A DNA stretch of 5,557 bases from Aquificaceae bacterium (GTDB taxonomy: Bacteria > Aquificota > Aquificia > Aquificales > Aquificaceae), in the NCBI GenBank assembly GCA_015492115.1, contig WGFS01000053.1, positions 1-5,557 on the forward strand, read 5' to 3'. Position 1 is the stretch's first letter; every line of letters starts with the position of its first letter. The notes under the pieces are model-generated. The model worked only from the letters and a program-made list of their open reading frames with translations, made no database searches and was not told the DNA's origin. Of the stretch, positions 1 through 5,161 are shown one piece after another. The position numbers and the translations under genes are program-made.

Positions 1-840
1 GTCCATTATGCCGTTTATCGCCTGCTCAACCTCGTTGAAGGGTATGTCCTCACTGACCCAGAGGGTTACAAGAAGTCTCTTTGCCCCCTCTATGGTGTTG
101 CCCTCAAGGAGCGGGCTCGTTATAGCCTGCTCAACCGCAACGTCTATCTTCCCTTCACCTCTTCCCTCACCCATACCTATCAGGGCGAGTCCTCCGCTCT
201 CCATCACAGTCCTTACATCAGCGAAGTCAACGTTTATCATGGCCGAGGTTGAAATTATGTTCGTTATACCCCTGACCGCCTTGGATAGGACGTTGTCAAC
301 CTCCTTGAAGGCATCCTTCACCGTGAGAACCTTGTTGGCTATATCCTGCAGTTTCTGGTTGTGTATGACTATGTAGGTATCAACGTTGTCCTTCAACCTG
401 TCGAGCCCTGCGAGGGCGGACTCCATCCTGCGAGGTCCCTCAAACTTGAAGGGGAGCGTTGCTACAGCGACTGTTAGAATTCCCATCTCCCTTGCTGTCT
501 GGGCTATTACAGGAGCTGCTCCCGTTCCGGTTCCACCCCCCAGACCCACAGCTATGAAGAGCATGTCCGTATCCTTGAGTATGTCCTTTATCTTGTCAAC
601 GTCCTCAAGGGCAGCCTGCTCGCCGATCTCTGGTCTCGCACCAGCACCGAGTCCGCGGGTAACCTTCTCACCTATCTGTATCTTGTGGGGGACAGAGAGG
701 GAGCTCAGGTGCTGAACATCCGTGTTGACAGCGTATATATCAACGTCCTCAATTCCGTCACTGAACATCCTGTTAACCGCGTTACAACCTCCTCCTCCTA
801 CTCCTACGACCTTTATCCTCGTGGGGTTCAGACTCTCCAT
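1..840 (-). CDS. ftsZ: Cell division protein FtsZ, N-terminal 280 residues (3' end beyond window)
   Basis: FtsZ is the cytoplasmic tubulin-like GTPase that polymerises into the division ring. The frame starts at an ATG (838-840) and stays open to base 1, so only the first 280 residues are present. The remainder of the C-terminal domain and the tail peptide that binds FtsA lie outside the window. Visible motifs are the nucleotide-binding start KVVGVGGGGCNAVNRM (10-25), NTD (39-41), GLGAGARPEIG (63-73), the tubulin signature GGGTGTG (101-107), LPFKFEGPRR (129-138), and the catalytic T7 loop NVDFAD (203-208) that completes the neighbour's GTP site. The sequence continues into the C-terminal domain with a typical SPLLEGNTIEGAKRLLV stretch. 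The gene follows ftsA by 13 nt and is the last gene visible in the run. It has the best ribosome site of the cluster. Identity is essentially certain from the motifs. Confidence 0.98.
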   Translation of the reverse strand, partial: MESLNPTRIKVVGVGGGGCNAVNRMFSDGIEDVDIYAVNTDVQHLSSLSVPHKIQIGEKVTRGLGAGARPEIGEQAALEDVDKIKDILKDTDMLFIAVGLGGGTGTGAAPVIAQTAREMGILTVAVATLPFKFEGPRRMESALAGLDRLKDNVDTYIVIHNQKLQDIANKVLTVKDAFKEVDNVLSKAVRGITNIISTSAMINVDFADVRTVMESGGLALIGMGEGRGEGKIDVAVEQAITSPLLEGNTIEGAKRLLVTLWVSEDIPFNEVEQAINGIMD

Positions 841-848
841 AGCCAATC

Positions 849-855
849 CCTCCTT
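849..855 (-). promoter_or_regulatory. Shine-Dalgarno site of ftsZ
   Basis: On the minus strand AAGGAGG ends 8 nt before the ftsZ ATG, a near-perfect match at near-ideal spacing. Its first two bases are part of the ftsA TAA stop codon (854-856). Ribosomes ending ftsA therefore finish on the ftsZ site, which allows coupled translation while also giving ftsZ a strong site of its own. Confidence 0.85.
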
Positions 856-2107
856 ACATAATTTCTCTGAGAAAGTTCTTGAACTTTTCTATCATTCCTT
901 TCAGGTCAAATCCCTTGCCAAGTCCGTTGTTCTGAACCTCTATCCTTGAGCCCGCGGGAGCCACCCCTTCGGGTGATACGCGAAATTTGAGGAGTCCTAC
1001 CGCGGTTGAGTACTTGGAGTCCTCTATCTTCTCCTTCAAGCCTATCAGACCCGAGGGAACACCAACCCGCGCGGGCAGGTCTGTGAACCTCTCAAGGAAA
1101 TCCTTTATCCCTCTGAGGTTTGCACACCCACCTGTTATCACCACTCCGGCGTTAGCAGAGTCAAGCTTGTATCCAGAGCTGTTTATCCTCTCAACGATCT
1201 TCTCCACGATCTCCTCAAGCCTTATCTGAATGACCTCCGCCAGGGTTGACTTCTCAATTGATATGTCCCTCTCTTCCCCTCTCGGCTTTATCTTTATTAT
1301 CTCACCCTCCTTAACGAGATCCACGAGGGCGACACCCTCTTCCTTCTTTATCCTCTCAGCATTCTCGGGATCTATCTTCAGATAAGAGCTTATATCCTTC
1401 GTTATCATGTTACCCGCAAGGGTTATACATCCTGTGACAACGGGGTAGCCTTCAAGGTAGAGGACGAAATCCGTCAGGCTCGCACCCATGTCAATAAGAA
1501 GTACCCCTTCGTCCTTCTCCTCATCGCTGAGGACAGCCTTTGCAGAGGCTATGGCGCTGGCAACCCTCAGTGAAGGTTGGAAACCCGCGGAAACGACAGC
1601 CTTCTCAAGGTTTCTGCTCGCGGTTGTGCCGACCTTAACTATGTGAACCTGTGCGGTGAGCTTTGAGCCTATCAAACCCACAGGGTCTTCTATCCCTTCC
1701 TGGTCATCAAGCATGTATCTCCTGGGTATTGCGTGGATTATGTCGTACCCATCCTCCTTCCCTCTGGCAACGCTTCTTTCAACGAGCCTGTGAATATGCT
1801 CCTCCTCAACTTCTATGGGGCTTGGGGATATGTTTATGGTGTCCTTCTCGTTTTGGCTCTTGACGGTTGAACCTGAAACGTTTATAACAACGTCCGATAC
1901 CTTCTGTCCGGACATCTCCTCAGCTTCCCTTACGGCCGTAGCTATCGCCCTTGCAGCGACCTCAAGCCTGGTTATAGTTCCTTTATCTATTCCCCTCGCC
2001 TTTGACTCTCCAACACCCACTATATGAAGGTCTCCGTAGGTGTCAACCTCCCCTATGAGGGCGACAATTTTGTCAGTCCCTATGTCTATTGAAGCAACCG
2101 TTCTCAT
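854..2107 (-). CDS. ftsA: Cell division protein FtsA (actin-like membrane tether of FtsZ)
   Basis: FtsA is an actin-fold ATPase that anchors FtsZ filaments to the inner membrane and recruits later divisome proteins. The 417-residue product is about family length. The phosphate-1 loop is IDIGTDKIVALIGE (7-20). A 1C (SHS2) subdomain lies at roughly 85-165, phosphate-2 is LLIDMGASLTDF (203-214), and the adenosine motif is VVITGGCANLRGI (322-334). Phosphate-2 has Ala-Ser where many FtsAs have Gly-Gly, but this motif varies in the family. After a short linker (about 380-400) the protein ends in an amphipathic helix, FDLKGMIEKFKNFLREIM (400-417), the expected membrane-targeting sequence, with Phe/Leu/Ile on one face and Lys/Arg on the other. 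The start is ATG, 6 nt after the ftsQ stop, and the stop is TAA. Position between ftsQ and ftsZ is canonical. Confidence 0.97.
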   Translation of the reverse strand: MRTVASIDIGTDKIVALIGEVDTYGDLHIVGVGESKARGIDKGTITRLEVAARAIATAVREAEEMSGQKVSDVVINVSGSTVKSQNEKDTINISPSPIEVEEEHIHRLVERSVARGKEDGYDIIHAIPRRYMLDDQEGIEDPVGLIGSKLTAQVHIVKVGTTASRNLEKAVVSAGFQPSLRVASAIASAKAVLSDEEKDEGVLLIDMGASLTDFVLYLEGYPVVTGCITLAGNMITKDISSYLKIDPENAERIKKEEGVALVDLVKEGEIIKIKPRGEERDISIEKSTLAEVIQIRLEEIVEKIVERINSSGYKLDSANAGVVITGGCANLRGIKDFLERFTDLPARVGVPSGLIGLKEKIEDSKYSTAVGLLKFRVSPEGVAPAGSRIEVQNNGLGKGFDLKGMIEKFKNFLREIM

Positions 2108-2109
2108 CC

Positions 2110-2115
2110 CACCTC
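2110..2115 (-). promoter_or_regulatory. Shine-Dalgarno site of ftsA, overlapping the ftsQ stop
   Basis: The minus strand reads TGAGGTGGG directly before the ftsA ATG. The GAGG core overlaps the ftsQ TGA stop (2114-2116) and leaves only 4 nt to the ATG, which is shorter than usual. This suggests that ftsA translation depends partly on ribosomes arriving from ftsQ. Confidence 0.55.
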
Positions 2116-2821
2116 AATTTCTTACTAAGATAAACCTGCCGTATCTCAAATCAACTTTTTCCTCGGGAAAATTATAAATCATTTTGAGGCGTGCGGAGAT
2201 ATTAGCAGGCAACACTTCCAGAGGTGGGAGTATGACCTTCTTTGAGTTCATTATGAGAACGACACTATCCCTGTTTATGTATACCGTCTTTATGGGCAGG
2301 TTGGTAGATATTACTCCCTCGTACAGCTTCCTGAAATGGGTTCTGAGTATGTCCATATCGTAGGTTCTCAGCTCAACGAGCTTCTCTCCTTCTCCTTCAA
2401 GGGGTGGAAAGGTAACTCCTTCCTTATCCACGAGAAGGTAGCTCTGCCCGAGCTTTAACTTTGCGACCGGAGTTCTCTCAACCAGCCTCAGCTTCACGTT
2501 CATGCCATCTATACCGAGCTCTCTGGTTACATAGACCTTCTTGATCCTGTTCTTAAACTTGGTGTTGAGGGCGTTCAGTATGCTCTCTTCATTCAGACCT
2601 GTAAGGCTTGTGCTGAGCTCCTCAACAACACTCTTTACATCCTCAAAGCTTATCTTCTCATTACCACTCAGCTCTATCTGTTTGATCCTGAAGAAAGGTA
2701 GCTGTGCAAGGAAGGAGGGTGCGAGGAACCCCGCAAAAGCCATAAAACCTATCCACGATGCGAACAGGATTGCGGAAAAGAGCTTCTGAACCCTCCTGTC
2801 CGGGTTGTGTTTTTTTTTCAC
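2114..2821 (-). CDS. ftsQ: Cell division protein FtsQ/DivIB (POTRA-domain divisome protein)
   Basis: FtsQ is a bitopic inner-membrane protein that links early and late divisome parts through its periplasmic domain. I start it at GTG 2819-2821, giving 235 residues, because a strong GGAGG lies 5 nt upstream. The frame also allows a TTG 12 nt earlier, but that codon has no ribosome site and would swallow this one. From the GTG, a basic cytoplasmic N-terminus (KKKHNPDRR, 2-10) precedes one membrane helix (about 14-38). A POTRA-like domain follows (about 43-120), beginning FFRIKQIELSGNEKIS and ending in the family hallmark ERTPVA (115-120). A beta domain runs to the C-terminal strand VDLRYGRFILVRN (223-235). 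It is somewhat shorter than the E. coli and Bacillus proteins. The gene starts 14 nt after the ddl stop. Lysines 2-4 are encoded by a run of nine A. Confidence 0.93.
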   Translation of the reverse strand: MKKKHNPDRRVQKLFSAILFASWIGFMAFAGFLAPSFLAQLPFFRIKQIELSGNEKISFEDVKSVVEELSTSLTGLNEESILNALNTKFKNRIKKVYVTRELGIDGMNVKLRLVERTPVAKLKLGQSYLLVDKEGVTFPPLEGEGEKLVELRTYDMDILRTHFRKLYEGVISTNLPIKTVYINRDSVVLIMNSKKVILPPLEVLPANISARLKMIYNFPEEKVDLRYGRFILVRN

Positions 2822-2826
2822 AACTC

Positions 2827-2831
2827 CCTCC
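2827..2831 (-). promoter_or_regulatory. Shine-Dalgarno site that fixes the ftsQ start
   Basis: The minus strand reads TTGGAGGGAGTTGTG. GGAGG stands 5 nt before the GTG at 2819-2821, a standard distance. The upstream TTG (2831-2833) shares its G with this motif, and the bases before that TTG (CAGTTAACT) contain no purine-rich site. The GTG is therefore the better start. Confidence 0.75.
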
Positions 2832-2835
2832 AAAG

Positions 2836-3705
2836 TTAACTGAGTATTATAGACAACATCTCATCAAATCCGATGCCTGCTTTTTTGCACGCCATGGGAA
2901 ATAGGCTCAGCTCCGTCATGCCGGGTATGGTGTTGACCTCAAGCACGTAAGGTTTTCCACTCCCATCAACCCTGAAATCAACCCTTGAGAAGTCCTTAAG
3001 CTCAAGGAGCCTGTGAACCCTGAGGGCTATGTCCTGAAGCTCTCTGGAGAGGTCCTTCTCCTCAAGAAAGACGTACTCCGTGGCTCCCTTTGTGTACTTG
3101 CTCTCGTAGTCATAAACACCCTTCCTTGGTATTACCTCTATAACGGGCAGAGCCCGTCCTTTAAGCACTCCAACGGTCATATCTCTACCCTCAACGAAGG
3201 ACTCTACAAGCACTTTATCGGTTAGTTCAAAGAGTTCTTTAACCGCCCTCTCAAGCTTGTCCATGCCTTCCACTATGTGAAGACCGACGCTGGAACCCTG
3301 GTCGGCAGGCTTGACCACCGCGGGGAAGTCCTTCCAGTCCGGGACGCTCCCGCCCTTCCGCACGCAGGTCCAGGGAGGAGTGGGTATCCCTTCGGTTGTT
3401 AGAAGCCTCTTGGTTATGTCCTTGTCCATTGCGAGGGCGCTTCCCAGAACTCCTGAGCCCGTGTAGGGTATGCCCATCAGGTCAAGGAGTCCCTGAACCC
3501 TTCCGTCCTCACCGTAGGGTCCGTGCAGGGCTATGAAGACCCTGTCGGGTTTAAGCTCAAGGAGTTTGCAGGGAAGGTCTGGGGTGAGGTCAAGCTCGTG
3601 TACCTCGTGTCCGAGTTCCCTGAGTGCCTTTGATACAGCCCTCCCCGTCTTCAGGGAGATCTCCCTCTCAGAGGACTTTCCACCCATCAAGACCGCTATC
3701 TTCAA
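2836..3705 (-). CDS. ddl: D-alanine--D-alanine ligase
   Basis: Ddl is a cytoplasmic ATP-grasp enzyme that joins two D-alanines into the dipeptide ending the peptidoglycan stem. I start it at TTG 3703-3705 (289 residues, normal for the family). This puts the first beta strand, KIAVLMGGKSSEREISL (2-18), right at the N-terminus as in other Ddl proteins, and GGAGG lies 9 nt upstream. A longer open frame adds 33 low-complexity Ser/Arg-rich residues that are only murB read in another frame. Motifs are SSERE with the substrate-binding Glu at 13, HGPYGEDG (61-68), the ATP lysine in VVKPADQGSSVG (130-141), the lid region YDYESKYTKGATEY (198-211), RVDF (241-244), the metal ligands in LEVNTIPGMT (255-264), and ELSLFPMACKKAG (265-277). 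It overlaps the murB 3' end by 38 nt and ends 14 nt before ftsQ. Confidence 0.96.
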   Translation of the reverse strand: MKIAVLMGGKSSEREISLKTGRAVSKALRELGHEVHELDLTPDLPCKLLELKPDRVFIALHGPYGEDGRVQGLLDLMGIPYTGSGVLGSALAMDKDITKRLLTTEGIPTPPWTCVRKGGSVPDWKDFPAVVKPADQGSSVGLHIVEGMDKLERAVKELFELTDKVLVESFVEGRDMTVGVLKGRALPVIEVIPRKGVYDYESKYTKGATEYVFLEEKDLSRELQDIALRVHRLLELKDFSRVDFRVDGSGKPYVLEVNTIPGMTELSLFPMACKKAGIGFDEMLSIILS

Positions 3706-4555
3706 TGAGTCTAACCTCCTCCTCAAGCTTGACTCCGAACTCCTCGTAGACCCTCCTCTTAGCTTCACCAATGAGGGCGATAACGTCCCCAAAGCTCCCC
3801 TCACCGTGGTTTATAAGGAAGTTGGAGTGTTTCTCGGAAAAGGAAACGCCACCCACCCTGTAGGACTTCATACTGACCCTCTCAAGTAATTCACCCGCAT
3901 ACATGGGATAGGGGTTCTTGAAGGTTGAACCGCTCGTGGGCTTCTCTATGGGCTGAGATCTCTTCCGTCTTTCCCTTATCCTTTTAAATTCGCTCTCAAC
4001 GGGGATATTGCTCCTCTCAAGCTCAAAGAGACAGGAGAGAAGGAGTCCCTCCGTTGGAAAAGGCGAGCTCCTGTAGGAGAACTCAAGCTCCTCCGCACCC
4101 GCTTCCTTCAGCTCTCCAGACCAGTCAACGAAGACCACCCTTTTAAGGAACTGTGATATATCAACCCCAAAGGCACCGGCGTTCATGGCGACCGCACCCC
4201 CCACGGTTGCGGGAAAACCAGCGAGTCTGTAGATACCCCTGAGATTTTCCTTCACAGAGAGGCTTATCAGATCCCTCAGTGGAGTTCCACCGAGAACTTC
4301 TATGAGTAATTTTCCATTGGAGGGCTCAACCCTCATGCGAGACAACCTTCTCATGCTCAGCACGAGACCTCCAATATCCCCAAAGATGGTGTTTGAACCC
4401 CCTCCTAAGATGTAGAGGGGTATGTCCTTCTCCCTGGAGAAGAGTATCAGCTCCCTCAACTCTTCATAGCTTCTGGGTTCCGCGAAGAACCTTGCCCTTC
4501 CCCCTATCCTTATGGTGGTCAGCCTTGAGAGGTCGTGATCCCTGAGAAGCTCCAC
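3668..4555 (-). CDS. murB: UDP-N-acetylenolpyruvoylglucosamine reductase MurB
   Basis: MurB is a cytoplasmic FAD enzyme that uses NADPH to reduce UDP-GlcNAc-enolpyruvate to UDP-MurNAc, the second committed step of peptidoglycan synthesis. The 295 residues show an N-terminal FAD-binding domain with TTIRIGG (13-19), the FAD loop LGGGSNTIFGD (50-60), and GFPATVGGAVAMNAGAFG (113-130). These are followed by YRSSPF (161-166), GSTFKNP (209-215) whose Ser210 is the expected proton donor, SEKHSNFLINHG (240-251), and LEEEVRLIE (277-285) with the conserved C-terminal Glu. The GSTFKNP form and the compact length fit the type II enzymes of Gram-positives and thermophiles. The start is GTG, 4 nt after the kinase stop, and a stop codon lies in frame three codons upstream, so no earlier start exists. 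The last ten or so residues (DSGLDGWKVL) run past the conserved core and over the ddl start. Confidence 0.96.
   Translation of the reverse strand: MELLRDHDLSRLTTIRIGGRARFFAEPRSYEELRELILFSREKDIPLYILGGGSNTIFGDIGGLVLSMRRLSRMRVEPSNGKLLIEVLGGTPLRDLISLSVKENLRGIYRLAGFPATVGGAVAMNAGAFGVDISQFLKRVVFVDWSGELKEAGAEELEFSYRSSPFPTEGLLLSCLFELERSNIPVESEFKRIRERRKRSQPIEKPTSGSTFKNPYPMYAGELLERVSMKSYRVGGVSFSEKHSNFLINHGEGSFGDVIALIGEAKRRVYEEFGVKLEEEVRLIEDSGLDGWKVL
3715..3719 (-). promoter_or_regulatory. Shine-Dalgarno site of ddl, inside murB
   Basis: The minus strand reads GAGGAGGAGGTTAGACTCATTG. The GGAGG nearest the TTG start is 9 nt away. In the murB frame the same bases encode the Glu-Glu-Glu-Val of LEEEVR, so one stretch serves as ribosome site and as conserved MurB codons. 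It supports TTG 3703-3705 as the ddl start. Confidence 0.7.
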
Positions 4556-4559
4556 CCTT

Positions 4560-5138
4560 CTATTCTAACTTAGCCATGAGTTCTCCGAAAACACCATCCC
4601 TGTCCCTCATATACCTTCTCCCAAGCTCCACAGCTTCATCCCTCGTTATGTAGCCTCTCCTTCTGAGGAGCTGGAGGAACTGGGTCAGGTTGGAGGGTCT
4701 TTTGCTCAGCTTTCCCCTCTCAAAGTCCAGGACGTACACGTTCCCTCTCTCGTCAAGCAGGACGTTCTTGTAGAGGTTGGCAAACTCATCCCTGCTTATA
4801 CCCATGCTGTCAAGCCTGTAGGCGAGCTCAAGAAGCCTTTTAAGAACCCTCCTCTCCTCCTCAGGGCTCAAGCGGAGTTTTCCCAAGGGCTTTCCCTCTA
4901 TGAACTCGTAAACGAAGAAGTCCTCACCTCTGAACAGGATCTGGGGAAACTCTCTCATGCCCTTCAGCCTCTCCAGTATGTCCGCTTCCCTCTGGATAGC
5001 CTTGACCACCTGTTCGTTCTTTGCCACCTTTACGCTCACCTTCCTTCCCTTCCACTCTCCCGTGTACACGACCCCTCTCCAGCCCTCCGCGAGCTCTCTT
5101 AGATTCCTTACCTCCCTTTTAAACTCCGAGAACTTCAC
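4560..5138 (-). CDS. Small predicted Ser/Thr protein kinase (RIO/Bud32-like, possibly COG2112 type)
   Basis: This 192-residue protein looks like a minimal protein-kinase fold without membrane segments, presumably cytoplasmic. A degenerate glycine loop EGWRGVVYTG (18-27) precedes VSVKVAK (34-40), whose Lys37 fits the ATP-site lysine. Glu51 in QREADILERL fits the helix-C partner, and FFVYEFIEGKPL (74-85) reads as a hinge. NVYVLDFERGK (133-143) holds a DFE motif at 138-140 in place of DFG. The catalytic loop is odd: in GISRDEFANLYKNVLL (113-128) the spacing does not match HRDxxxxN. The segment RPSNLTQFLQLL (147-158) after the DFE recalls the archaeal-type predicted kinases of COG2112, from memory only. 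Start is GTG with only a weak AGGA about 11 nt upstream. It heads the murB-ddl-fts run, where murC or murG would be usual. Substrate and activity are unknown. Confidence 0.72.
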   Translation of the reverse strand: MKFSEFKREVRNLRELAEGWRGVVYTGEWKGRKVSVKVAKNEQVVKAIQREADILERLKGMREFPQILFRGEDFFVYEFIEGKPLGKLRLSPEEERRVLKRLLELAYRLDSMGISRDEFANLYKNVLLDERGNVYVLDFERGKLSKRPSNLTQFLQLLRRRGYITRDEAVELGRRYMRDRDGVFGELMAKLE

Positions 5139-5147
5139 GGATATAAT
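5118..5147 (+). promoter_or_regulatory. Putative sigma-70 promoter of purE (possibly leaderless transcript)
   Basis: A perfect TATAAT lies at 5142-5147, ending 6 bp before the purE ATG. A weak -35 (TTTAAA, 5118-5123, 18-bp spacer, four of six consensus bases) lies within the kinase gene. Initiation at the usual distance from the -10 would fall at about 5153-5156, on or beside the ATG. No Shine-Dalgarno site precedes purE, which fits a leaderless mRNA. This is inferred from sequence; the -35 is not convincing. Confidence 0.45.
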
Positions 5148-5161
5148 TTTCCTATGGAAAA
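5147..5161. repeat. Short inverted repeat over the purE start codon
   Basis: TTTTCC (5147-5152) and GGAAAA (5156-5161) form a perfect 6-bp inverted repeat around TAT, covering the purE ATG. It sits just after the -10, where an operator could block initiation. It is short, built from A and T runs, and partly set by the first purE codons, so chance is a real alternative. Confidence 0.3.

Noticed and set aside
203..214. FtsA phosphate-2 motif LLIDMGASLTDF (residue numbers) as a sign of lost ATP binding
   Set aside because: This motif varies among FtsA proteins and the key Asp-x-Gly is kept, as are the phosphate-1 and adenosine motifs.
841..853. A terminator or promoter between ftsA and ftsZ
   Set aside because: The gap is only 13 nt and contains the ftsZ ribosome site; no hairpin or T run is present.
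8..949. Three plus-strand open frames opposite ftsZ and the ftsA 3' end
   Set aside because: They lie antisense to ftsZ, whose motifs are unmistakable. Their Ser/Pro/Thr/Leu-rich translations are what a purine-rich coding strand gives when read backwards.
987..2027. Plus-strand open frames opposite ftsA
   Set aside because: They are antisense to ftsA, of low complexity, without ribosome sites or recognisable motifs.
3706..3804. A 33-residue N-terminal extension of Ddl
   Set aside because: It is murB read in another frame, rich in Ser and Arg. The Ddl fold begins with the KIAVLMGG strand right after the TTG at 3703-3705, which has its own ribosome site.
2541..3889. Plus-strand open frames opposite ftsQ, ddl and murB
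   Set aside because: They are antisense shadows of three clear genes, with no ribosome sites and no domains.
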